Notes under the pieces: generated by a model
Seen by the model: the letters and a program-made list of their open reading frames with translations, nothing else
Databases searched by the model: none
Told to the model about the DNA's origin: nothing
From: Iodidimonas nitroreducens
Lineage (GTDB): Bacteria; Pseudomonadota; Alphaproteobacteria; Sphingomonadales; Rhodothalassiaceae
NCBI GenBank assembly: GCA_000710935.1
Contig: BAYV01000005.1
Span: 1 to 64,000, forward strand
Length of the DNA: 64,000 nt
Direction of reading: 5' to 3'
Shown: piece after piece, positions 44,053-51,450 of the stretch
How the letters are laid out: every line of letters begins with the position of its first letter
Numbering within the stretch: the first letter of the stretch is position 1
Made by a program: the position numbers and the translations under genes

Positions 44053-44136
44053 CGTTACCCCGGCCCCCGAGCCGGGGTTCACTTTTTCCCACCCTCAGCC
44101 CTTGACCAGATGGACCCCGAACCAAGCCCGGGGCGA
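44053..44136 (+). repeat. GC-rich palindromic dispersed repeat, copy C
   Basis: CCCCGGCCCCCGAGCCGGGG is intact on the left, and CAGCCCTTGACCAGATGGAC matches the shared centre. The right arm (CCCCGAACC...CCGGGG) is decayed. Lies between the convergent ahcY and AhpD-like genes, where it could also serve as a terminator. Confidence 0.6.
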
Positions 44137-44185
44137 TGAAAAAAGGGCTAGGGGCAAAGGCTGAGAGTGCCCGCGCGTCAATGAC

Positions 44186-44788
44186 CTAGACCGGCGCATC
44201 GCGCAGCCCGGCAGCGGCTGATTGCGGCAAGGGCGTGGGGGACAAATCATCATCGGAAAGCCCCAAACCCAAAATAGTGCGATTGGCATAGGAAAAATAA
44301 GCCACCGCCTGATTGATTTCGAGAATTTCAGCATCTTCAAAGCCAGCGTCGCGCAGGGCTTCAACATCGGATCGTTTCATGGCGCGCGGGCTGCGGGCCA
44401 GCTTTTCAGCATAATGCGCCGCCGCCAGAGCCTTGCCCTCAAGGGCGGTTTGCGGCAAGCCTGCTTCCAATGCCGCCCGAATATCACGGGCCTGGCAATC
44501 ATCATGCAAAGCAAGGCACAAATCGCCAAAGGATTGTTCGATACAATAAGGGCAGCCATTCACAAGGCTGGTATAAACCCCCACCATCTGCAGCATCCAC
44601 AAAGGCAGATGGCTGGTGCGTTCATCAAAAATGGCCTGATAAAGGGCCACATGCCCCTTGATCGTTTCGGGCTTCAGGGATTGCGCAATGAGAATGCCAT
44701 CCACGCGCCCATGATCCGCCACGGATTCATAGATCGATACAAGATCACCGCTCGCATCAACAGGCGCAATGGTTTTGATCCAAGGCAT
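44186..44788 (-). CDS. AhpD-like peroxidase-related protein, carboxymuconolactone decarboxylase family (200 aa)
   Basis: An all-helical protein with Asn-Gly-Cys79-Pro-Tyr-Cys82-Ile-Glu-Gln-Ser, the redox CxxC and following charged residues of AhpD-type proteins. The C-terminal helix has Asn-x-Ala-Val-Ala-Tyr-Phe-Ser-Tyr-Ala-Asn-Arg, as in the peroxidase-related enzyme subfamily. It probably detoxifies peroxides, but no peroxiredoxin partner is nearby. Monocistronic, convergent with ahcY. Confidence 0.87.
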   Translation of the reverse strand: MPWIKTIAPVDASGDLVSIYESVADHGRVDGILIAQSLKPETIKGHVALYQAIFDERTSHLPLWMLQMVGVYTSLVNGCPYCIEQSFGDLCLALHDDCQARDIRAALEAGLPQTALEGKALAAAHYAEKLARSPRAMKRSDVEALRDAGFEDAEILEINQAVAYFSYANRTILGLGLSDDDLSPTPLPQSAAAGLRDAPV

Positions 44789-44910
44789 CAGCGCTTACAA
44801 TCCATCTGTCAACCTAGCCTTGCTATGCCATAATCAAAACCAGAATTTAAGACCTTAAATGTTATCATTCCATAGAATAAGGATCTGATCGATCTGCGGA
44901 GTGACCGAAT

Positions 44911-45339
44911 ATGTTCAAATCCACTGTCCTTTTCATGCTGCTGATGATGCTGGGCCACCCACTGGCTGCAGCTCAGGATGATCCGCCACCCGCCCAAAGC
45001 ATTCCTTTATGCACCGCCCAATATGAAGGAGCGCTGAGCTGTCAGGCCAATCGGGTTTGTGAATGTGGCTATGCCAATGCCGAACCGGCGCGCGGCCTGC
45101 CCGCCCGCTGGCGGTGGAATTGCTCGCTCATGCAGCCCCAATGCAGCCTGCCAGGTGCTGAATCCGGGGCCGAATTTGGCGCTGATTATGCGCCCGGCGG
45201 CGCTTTGGGCGGCTATTCTGGCGGCTATTTAGGTGACTATCCGGTCATCATCGAGCATGACAGCCAAGGCCGTGATCGGGGCCGTGATCGGGATCGCCCG
45301 CGCGACAAGGATGGCAACAGGCGCGACCGGCCAAACTGA
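44911..45339 (+). CDS. Cys-containing secreted protein with charged Arg-Asp tail (142 aa)
   Basis: A signal peptide covers about residues 1-21 (Leu-Ala-Ala-Ala end). The mature N-terminal part has Cys34, Cys44, Cys50, Cys52, Cys71 and Cys78, which could form disulfides. A Gly/Tyr-rich linker follows (about 90-110), and the last 25 residues are Arg-Asp repeats. I recognise no family. Start at ATG 44911 with GGAG 10 bases upstream. Convergent with the thiolase gene. Confidence 0.65.
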   Translation: MFKSTVLFMLLMMLGHPLAAAQDDPPPAQSIPLCTAQYEGALSCQANRVCECGYANAEPARGLPARWRWNCSLMQPQCSLPGAESGAEFGADYAPGGALGGYSGGYLGDYPVIIEHDSQGRDRGRDRDRPRDKDGNRRDRPN

Positions 45340-45353
45340 ACGGGCAGCCGCCT

Positions 45354-46532
45354 TCACACCACCTCAAACAGGCCCGCCGCCCCCTGACCACCGCCGATGC
45401 ACATGGTTACCACCACGAATTTCGCCCCCCGCCTTTTGCCCTCGATCAGGGCATGGCCGGTCATCCGCGCACCCGACATACCATAAGGATGGCCGATGGA
45501 GATCGCCCCGCCATTGACATTGAACAGATCGGGATCGATACCCAAACGATCCCGACAATAAAGCGCCTGCACCGCAAAGGCTTCGTTCAGTTCCCACAAG
45601 CCGATATCATCGATCTTGAGATCATGGGCCTTCAAAAGTTTGGGAATGGCATAAACCGGGCCAATGCCCATTTCATCAGGCTCGGTGCCCGCCACGGCCA
45701 TGCCCCGATAAATGCCCAAAGGCGAAAGGCCCCGGCGCTCTGCCTCGCGGCTATCCATGATCAGGCTGGCGCTGGCCCCATCGGAAAGCTGGCTGGCATT
45801 GCCCGCGGTGATGAAATGATCGGGCCCCCGCACCGCTGCCAGACTTTGCAGCCCTTCATAGGTTGTTTCCGGGCGATTGCCTTCGTCTTTTTGCAAGATC
45901 ACGCTTTGCGCCGAAATTTCACCGCTTTCCTTGTTTTTGACCAGCATATTGGCGGTATAGGGGACGATTTCCGCATCAAAGCGCCCCGCCTTTTGGGCGG
46001 CGGCCGTGCGCTGCTGGGATTCCAGCGCATAAGCATCCTGCGCTTCACGGCTGATCCCATAGCGGCGGGCAACAATCTCGGCGGTATCGATCATCGGCAT
46101 ATAGGCCGCCGGATGCATCTCGACCAAAGACAGATCAGGCTCGACACGGAATTTTTCGGTTTGCACCATCGAAATGGATTCGACACCGCCACCGATGGCG
46201 ATTGCCTGTCCGTCAAACAGAACCTGCTTGGCCGCCACACTGATTGCCATCAAGCCGGAAGCGCATTGGCGATCAATCGACATTCCCGGCACCCCCACCG
46301 GCAAGCCCGCCCGCAAAGCCGCCAATCGGCCGATATTGGGGGTTTGCACGCCTTGTTGCAGGGCGGCCCCCAAAATCACATCCTCGATCTCTGCCGGATC
46401 CACCCCCGCCCGCTCCACCGCAGCCTTGATCACATGCCCCGCAAGGGTGGGGGACGGCGTATTGTTCAAGGCCCCGCGATAGGCTTTTCCGATAGCGGTT
46501 CGGGCGGTGGAAACGATCACGGCATCATGCAT
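45354..46532 (-). CDS. Acetyl-CoA acyltransferase/thiolase (392 aa)
   Basis: Carries out thiolytic cleavage or condensation of acyl-CoA. Nucleophile Cys90 in Asp-Arg-Gln-Cys-Ala-Ser-Gly, His in [10 protein letters not shown], and the second Cys in Met-Cys-Ile-Gly-Gly-Gly-Gln-Gly. Opening Ser-Thr-Ala-Arg-Thr-Ala-Ile-Gly-Lys is typical of the FadA-like branch. No other beta-oxidation gene is adjacent. AAGGAT lies before ATG. Confidence 0.93.
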   Translation of the reverse strand: MHDAVIVSTARTAIGKAYRGALNNTPSPTLAGHVIKAAVERAGVDPAEIEDVILGAALQQGVQTPNIGRLAALRAGLPVGVPGMSIDRQCASGLMAISVAAKQVLFDGQAIAIGGGVESISMVQTEKFRVEPDLSLVEMHPAAYMPMIDTAEIVARRYGISREAQDAYALESQQRTAAAQKAGRFDAEIVPYTANMLVKNKESGEISAQSVILQKDEGNRPETTYEGLQSLAAVRGPDHFITAGNASQLSDGASASLIMDSREAERRGLSPLGIYRGMAVAGTEPDEMGIGPVYAIPKLLKAHDLKIDDIGLWELNEAFAVQALYCRDRLGIDPDLFNVNGGAISIGHPYGMSGARMTGHALIEGKRRGAKFVVVTMCIGGGQGAAGLFEVV

Positions 46533-46556
46533 GAAATTTCATCCTTGATCTATTTG

Positions 46557-47000
46557 TTACGGTACCAGAACAACCGGTACATCCGATATATGGGCAAGCG
46601 AATTAGCGACCGACCCCAAGAGCAGATCGCTCAAGGCGGAATGGCCCCTGCGCCCGACAAAAATCATCTCGGCTTTGCGCTCTTTTGCCAAGTGCGCAAG
46701 GCTATGGGCGGGGTGCCCCCAGCTATAATAGGTTTCCACCGGCTCCACCCCCAAATCATTGGCCAGCTTGACCAGGGGTTCCAGCACCGTTTCCCGGGCG
46801 ACCCGTTCTTCCTGTTGCTTATCGATAGGGCGGCGCATGGCTTCTTCCACCGAAAGGGGGGCAAAACCCGACCAATGCACAATGGTTGCCAAAAGCAGTT
46901 TGGCTCCGGTCTGCTGCGCATGGCGGGCACAGAATTCCACAGCCCTTTTGCTGCACGCGCTGCCATCGACACCAATGATATAAAGCGGTTGATCGGCCAT
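46557..47000 (-). CDS. Universal stress protein, UspA family (147 aa)
   Basis: A single USP domain with the ATP-binding loop Gly-Arg-Arg-Gly-His-Ser-Ala-Leu-Ser-Asp-Leu-Leu-Leu-Gly-Ser-Val-Ala and the Gly-Val-Asp-Gly-Ser start. ATG 47000 has AAGGAT GAGAGC upstream; a longer frame is rejected. Lies 24 bp before the thiolase gene and may be co-transcribed with it. Confidence 0.92.
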   Translation of the reverse strand: MADQPLYIIGVDGSACSKRAVEFCARHAQQTGAKLLLATIVHWSGFAPLSVEEAMRRPIDKQQEERVARETVLEPLVKLANDLGVEPVETYYSWGHPAHSLAHLAKERKAEMIFVGRRGHSALSDLLLGSVANSLAHISDVPVVLVP

Positions 47001-47119
47001 GCTCTCATCCTTTTGCAAAGTGATTGATGCATGCAGTATAGCCACCACTCAACGCCTGCTTTTGATCGGAATCAAGTGCTTTGCGGGAAAAAGCAGCGGT
47101 GCCCCCCTTTTTCGGGCGT

Positions 47120-48643
47120 TTATCTGCGCCTGTTTTGCAACCGGCGCACCTGCAGAATCCACCCAAAAATCGCCGTCAGCACAATCAGCGATACAAAAAA
47201 CATGATCACCAGATCGCGGGGTTTCTGGCCCATCCAATTAAGAAACCCCCATTTATGAACGAAGCTGAACACCCGGCTTTCCAATCGATCGGCAGCCGTG
47301 CTGCGCGCGGCGATCACCCCATCGGCAGCATCCACAAATATGCGGGGCAAAGCGCTATCCTCGAATGCAACCCGCCACACCGGCAGGCGCTTATTGATAA
47401 AGCCATAATCGGCTGAAAAGCGAGCCACGGGCTCAACCCTGTCGATCTTCTGCTGATCCACGCCCACAGCGCGGCTGGCCAAAATCCGGGCGATGGCCTC
47501 GCCCGCATCCAGGATGGGCTGGCCATCATCGCCGCGCACCCACAGGGCCGACCGTGTTGGGGGCGCGGATGTTGCCGCGCTATGATCATGATGGGCATGT
47601 TCGTGCATATCAGCGGACCCCGCTTTGCCCGCAGCCCCCTCAATCCCCGCCGGGCTCAGGGCCAAACGCCATAAAATCGTGCCATCTTCCGCGCGAACGG
47701 CCATGGCCCCCATCACCTGTTGCCCCCCGCCATCATGCTCTGGGGGAATGGCCATCAAATGGCGCGGATCGGTGCCTGCCATGTCTGCCCGGCTCAGCAT
47801 CACAGGCGGCATAGAGGGGTCTTGCGCATCCAAAAGGGATGAAGACTGGATCAGATGATAAAATCCGCTGGCCGAAAACATCAAAGCCGGGATCGCCGCG
47901 CCATAAGCCAACAGATGGTGCAAGGATCGCGCCCGGCTTAAACCGGCTTTGCGGCGGATGAAAAAAATCAGCGAAAGCCCCAGCGCCGAGGCAAAAAACA
48001 AGCTGCCCACCAGGGCCCCGATCAGCAACAGCCGCACCCATTCCGCATCAGAGGGCAAAAAGGCCAAAAGATGCACATTGGTGAAAAAGGCTGACAAACG
48101 CCGCCGGTGCTTATGATCGATGGTGGCCAGATTGCCGCTGCCGCTATCCACATAAACCACCAGATCATCTGAGCGATCAAAGGCAATTTTCCAAACCGGC
48201 AACAAACGATTATTTTCGGTATAACCAGCAGTGAAATCAGCCAGATAGGCGCTGCTTTTCACAGGGCTTTGCTGATCTGAGCTATAGTGCCGGGCCAGAG
48301 CAATCGCCCTGGCCCGGTCCGCCCTATTGTCCTCGGCGCCACTGCGCGGATCAAATAGCCGCCGAGGCTTATCTGCTGTTTCCCTCAGCAGATAATAACT
48401 TTGATCACGAAGAGCGACGGCACGCAGTTCAAAGACAGTCTCAACACCGGCCTTTTCCATGATCTGGGCGGGGCTGAGCGCCCCTGTCAGATCCAATGGC
48501 CAAACGGGCGGGGCGAAAGCCGCAGGCTTTGGCGAGATCCAAACCATGATGGGATGCGATAAACCCGACAAACCCCACAAAATGGCCGCCACCCCGGCTA
48601 TCCAGGTGATGCGATGATGCCATTTGAAACTGAATGCCTTCAT
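47120..48643 (-). CDS. PepSY-domain inner-membrane protein, reductase-like (507 aa)
   Basis: A PepSY-TM protein of the PiuB/FsrB-like class, often paired with siderophore or metal receptors and thought to reduce the metal in the periplasm. Segments at about 12-32, 200-225, 245-265 and a last one near 475-497 flank two periplasmic PepSY-type domains. A His cluster (His-Glu-His-Ala-His-His-Asp-His, near residue 346) may bind metal. It follows the TonB receptor by 2 bp. Confidence 0.85.
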   Translation of the reverse strand: MKAFSFKWHHRITWIAGVAAILWGLSGLSHPIMVWISPKPAAFAPPVWPLDLTGALSPAQIMEKAGVETVFELRAVALRDQSYYLLRETADKPRRLFDPRSGAEDNRADRARAIALARHYSSDQQSPVKSSAYLADFTAGYTENNRLLPVWKIAFDRSDDLVVYVDSGSGNLATIDHKHRRRLSAFFTNVHLLAFLPSDAEWVRLLLIGALVGSLFFASALGLSLIFFIRRKAGLSRARSLHHLLAYGAAIPALMFSASGFYHLIQSSSLLDAQDPSMPPVMLSRADMAGTDPRHLMAIPPEHDGGGQQVMGAMAVRAEDGTILWRLALSPAGIEGAAGKAGSADMHEHAHHDHSAATSAPPTRSALWVRGDDGQPILDAGEAIARILASRAVGVDQQKIDRVEPVARFSADYGFINKRLPVWRVAFEDSALPRIFVDAADGVIAARSTAADRLESRVFSFVHKWGFLNWMGQKPRDLVIMFFVSLIVLTAIFGWILQVRRLQNRRR

Positions 48644-48645
48644 GA

Positions 48646-50823
48646 TCAGAACCTTGCTTTAATGCCTGCAAAAACCCCAATGCCGTCTCCGGGTGTGAAG
48701 ACATTGAGCGCCGTTCCGGGGGCCTGCGCATCGATCACTGTCGAGAAGGTCGCCAGATAGCGTTTATCGGTGATATTTTGAATATCGGCATAGAATTCGA
48801 GACCGGGCCTTAAAGTGACCCCGCCCTTTACCCCAAAAACGGCATAATCGCTGGCCCTTAAGCTATTGGCAAAATCGACGAAGGGCGCTTTCGGTGCCCA
48901 TTCAAGGCTGAGGGCGATATGATAGCGATCGGGTTCTTCCAGCCGGATTTCCCCATTGAACAAATGGCGAGCCGTAACGGGAAGCTGATTATCCCCAAAT
49001 TGCGCATCATCATCAAAAAAGAAATCGCTGAAGGTATAGGCACCCTCAATGATGATCCGGCTGGCTTCGCGGGCAAATAAACCGCTCAGCGCCGTCCAAT
49101 GCAATCCGGCTTCGATCCCTTGATGCACCGTATCATCGGCATTGAAGGTATTGGCCGGAATATTGCCATCCACAGCAAATTTCAGCATTTCATTCTTGAG
49201 CCAGGCGCGAAAGAAGGTGAGGTCCCAGGCCACAGCCCCCAGCGCCCCACGGCTGCCGATCTCGCCGGTCCAGCCGGTTTGTTTTTCCAAAGGCACAAAA
49301 CGCAGAATGGGGCTTTGGATCAATTCTGAAAAGCTGGGCGGTTCAGCGCTGCGGGTGACATTGGCCCAGATCTGGCCGCTTTCCATCACATCCCACAGCA
49401 CACCGATTTTGGGATTAACGGCGGAATAGGTGATTTTGTCATCATTATTGGCAACAAAATTATCCGTGAAATCCCGCGTGGTGACAAAGGCCTGCACCCC
49501 CAGATCCAGGGCTATGCTGGGGGTGAGGTAAATCTGATCCGCCACATAGGCCTGAAGATGCCCGGCTTTTCTTTCGGTGGATTGAATCTGCGGGCCACGC
49601 TTTCCCGCCAGATTGACAAACCAATCATCATCGGTGTTGCTGCGCCGCACGGTCATGCCCATGCTCAGATCATGGCGCAGGCCGCCAAATAAACGGCTAT
49701 CGCTATAGCGGCCAAAAAGCCCCACATCCGTGGTTTCATCATCGATGAACACGAAAATCGGGTGATCCAGATCACGCAAGGTGCCCCAGGCACCGAAATC
49801 AAGCTGGCCCGCAGCCCCAATCTGGACACTGGTTTTATTGATGAGCCGCAAAGAGCGAATATCCCGCGCCCAATCATTGGCAATATTATTGGGGACCGCG
49901 CCTTTTCTATTCGTCAAAGACTCCTCAGCGGTTCGCGAACCGGGGATTTCCTGATTGATATGATTGGCGATCAGATAAAATCGGGTTTCCACCCCTTCCG
50001 AAAGTTTGATCCCCACATTGGTGGTGAAGCGGCCGGTCACCTGTGTGCTGTGATCGCGAAACTGATTGGAATGCACCCCGGACGCACCGACGAAAACATC
50101 ATAATTTTCGCCCGCCCGGGCCAAGGTTCCGGTTAAGCGCGCCGTCTCAAAACTGCCGCCCTCAAGGGTCAGACTATTGGCAGAGCGCGCCGTGCGGCCG
50201 GTGGGGGTAACGATATTGATCGCCCCGCCCAAGGTGGCCGATCCATATTTCAGGCCATTGCCACCCTTGAACACTTCAAGATAACGCACCAGCCGACTAT
50301 CAATTTCCTGAAAATCGCCAAAGCCATCACCGAAATTGATCGGGGTGCCATCCAGCAAAAGCTCCACCCCGCGCAGATGATTGTTCAGGCTCAGGCCCGA
50401 ACCCCGGATCGACAGGCGGATTTCTTCCGAATAGCGCTCCTGGGCCACCACACCCGGGGTCATTCTGAGCATATCCCCCAGATGCTCCACATATTGATTA
50501 TCGAAGGATTCTTCAGCCACCAGATCCACCGATCCGGGGATTCGCGCCATCGCCCGCCGCGCCTCTTCCAATGAGGGCGCTGTCATCGAGCCGGAGCGAC
50601 CGCCGGTAACGATGATTTCTTCAACGATCGAGCGGCTCTTGTCATCTTCGCCAGCCGCATCCGTTAAGGACGAGGTTTCGGTTTCCGCTCTCGCCATCTG
50701 GCCGTGGAGCACAAGGCTTGCCAATAGCCCGTAAAAGGGCGCACGCCGCGTTTTTCGCACGAAAGTTTCTTGAACGCTGGCATCTTGCCGCAGCGTCTTA
50801 AAATAGCACTGGTCCATCGTCAT
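48646..50823 (-). CDS. TonB-dependent receptor, metal or siderophore (725 aa)
   Basis: Outer-membrane gated importer. After the signal region, a TonB-box-like Glu-Glu-Ile-Ile-Val-Thr-Gly-Gly lies near residue 66, then plug motifs Thr-Pro-Gly-Val-Val, Ile-Arg-Gly-Ser-Gly-Leu and Gly-Ser-Ala-Thr-Leu-Gly-Gly-Ala-Ile-Asn. The barrel ends in Arg-Phe. It lacks the haem FRAP-type arrangement of the first receptor. Neighbours DUF2946 (upstream) and PepSY (downstream) point to a metal substrate, iron or copper. ATG 50823 is preferred over 50850. Confidence 0.9.
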   Translation of the reverse strand: MTMDQCYFKTLRQDASVQETFVRKTRRAPFYGLLASLVLHGQMARAETETSSLTDAAGEDDKSRSIVEEIIVTGGRSGSMTAPSLEEARRAMARIPGSVDLVAEESFDNQYVEHLGDMLRMTPGVVAQERYSEEIRLSIRGSGLSLNNHLRGVELLLDGTPINFGDGFGDFQEIDSRLVRYLEVFKGGNGLKYGSATLGGAINIVTPTGRTARSANSLTLEGGSFETARLTGTLARAGENYDVFVGASGVHSNQFRDHSTQVTGRFTTNVGIKLSEGVETRFYLIANHINQEIPGSRTAEESLTNRKGAVPNNIANDWARDIRSLRLINKTSVQIGAAGQLDFGAWGTLRDLDHPIFVFIDDETTDVGLFGRYSDSRLFGGLRHDLSMGMTVRRSNTDDDWFVNLAGKRGPQIQSTERKAGHLQAYVADQIYLTPSIALDLGVQAFVTTRDFTDNFVANNDDKITYSAVNPKIGVLWDVMESGQIWANVTRSAEPPSFSELIQSPILRFVPLEKQTGWTGEIGSRGALGAVAWDLTFFRAWLKNEMLKFAVDGNIPANTFNADDTVHQGIEAGLHWTALSGLFAREASRIIIEGAYTFSDFFFDDDAQFGDNQLPVTARHLFNGEIRLEEPDRYHIALSLEWAPKAPFVDFANSLRASDYAVFGVKGGVTLRPGLEFYADIQNITDKRYLATFSTVIDAQAPGTALNVFTPGDGIGVFAGIKARF

Positions 50824-50927
50824 TATCCCGCACGGATCCTGACAGCCCAAAAGGCTGCTGAATGATCCTTTTTTGCATTAAAGCATCCGCCGCCACAGGC
50901 GCGCAGACACCCCCTAAAACAAGAGGT

Positions 50928-51338
50928 TCATGCAAAAGCGGGCGGGGCCCGGGCGGGATGCCGGGGATTGATAAGGGCGCGCCGACCCAAAACAGACTGA
51001 GGCGCCACCCATGCGCGGAGGGCGGGCCACAGGCCGAGGATAAAGCACAGGACCGAAAGGATGAGCAACAGCGCTGCCAAAGCGGCAAACACACAAGGAG
51101 CCGCATCACGGTGAACCACGCCTTCGCCATCATTGGCCCCATGATGGCCATGATCGCTCAAAACCGATTCGAAAGCCGTGCCCTCGACCAAACCCTCAAG
51201 CCCGGTGGGGCACAAAACGATCAGGCTTTCACCCGTTATGAGAGAAGAATAATTGAGCATATAGCCCACAGGGATCAGGGCGCGCAAAAGCAGGGCGGCC
51301 AGCAAAAGCCTTTGCCCCCTGCGCAGACATGCCCCCAT
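50928..51338 (-). CDS. DUF2946-like membrane-associated protein (136 aa)
   Basis: A hydrophobic N-terminal segment (about 9-27), then a loop with Leu-Cys-Pro-Thr-Gly-Leu-Glu-Gly, His-Gly-His-His and a later His and Cys, and a second hydrophobic segment (about 75-100). The Cys/His layout matches DUF2946 proteins, which in several proteobacteria lie beside copper- or metal-related TonB receptors. Start uncertain: ATG 51338 is chosen because the promoter at 51372-51401 excludes the longest frame. It is 105 bp before the receptor gene. Confidence 0.6.
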   Translation of the reverse strand: MGACLRRGQRLLLAALLLRALIPVGYMLNYSSLITGESLIVLCPTGLEGLVEGTAFESVLSDHGHHGANDGEGVVHRDAAPCVFAALAALLLILSVLCFILGLWPALRAWVAPQSVLGRRALINPRHPARAPPAFA

Positions 51339-51371
51339 GGGCGGATATGTTTCCAAGTTTTTCACAGTCAA

Positions 51372-51401
51372 ACCATATGACCATCTGAAAAATGCTGTCA
51401 A
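51372..51401 (-). promoter_or_regulatory. Promoter of the DUF2946/TonB/PepSY cassette
   Basis: On the minus strand TTGACA (51401-51396) and TATGGT (51377-51372) are spaced 18 bp. The palindrome ACTTATAAGT (51401-51410) overlaps the -35 and could be an operator. No classical Fur box is visible. Confidence 0.5.
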
Positions 51402-51450
51402 CTTATAAGTGCGGCTTCGCATAAAATTCAGGCACGACCCAATGCCCGAT

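Noticed and set aside
45453-47027. Open frame of over 500 codons on the plus strand
   Set aside because: Antisense to the thiolase and universal stress genes, with no recognisable domain and composition typical of a shadow frame.
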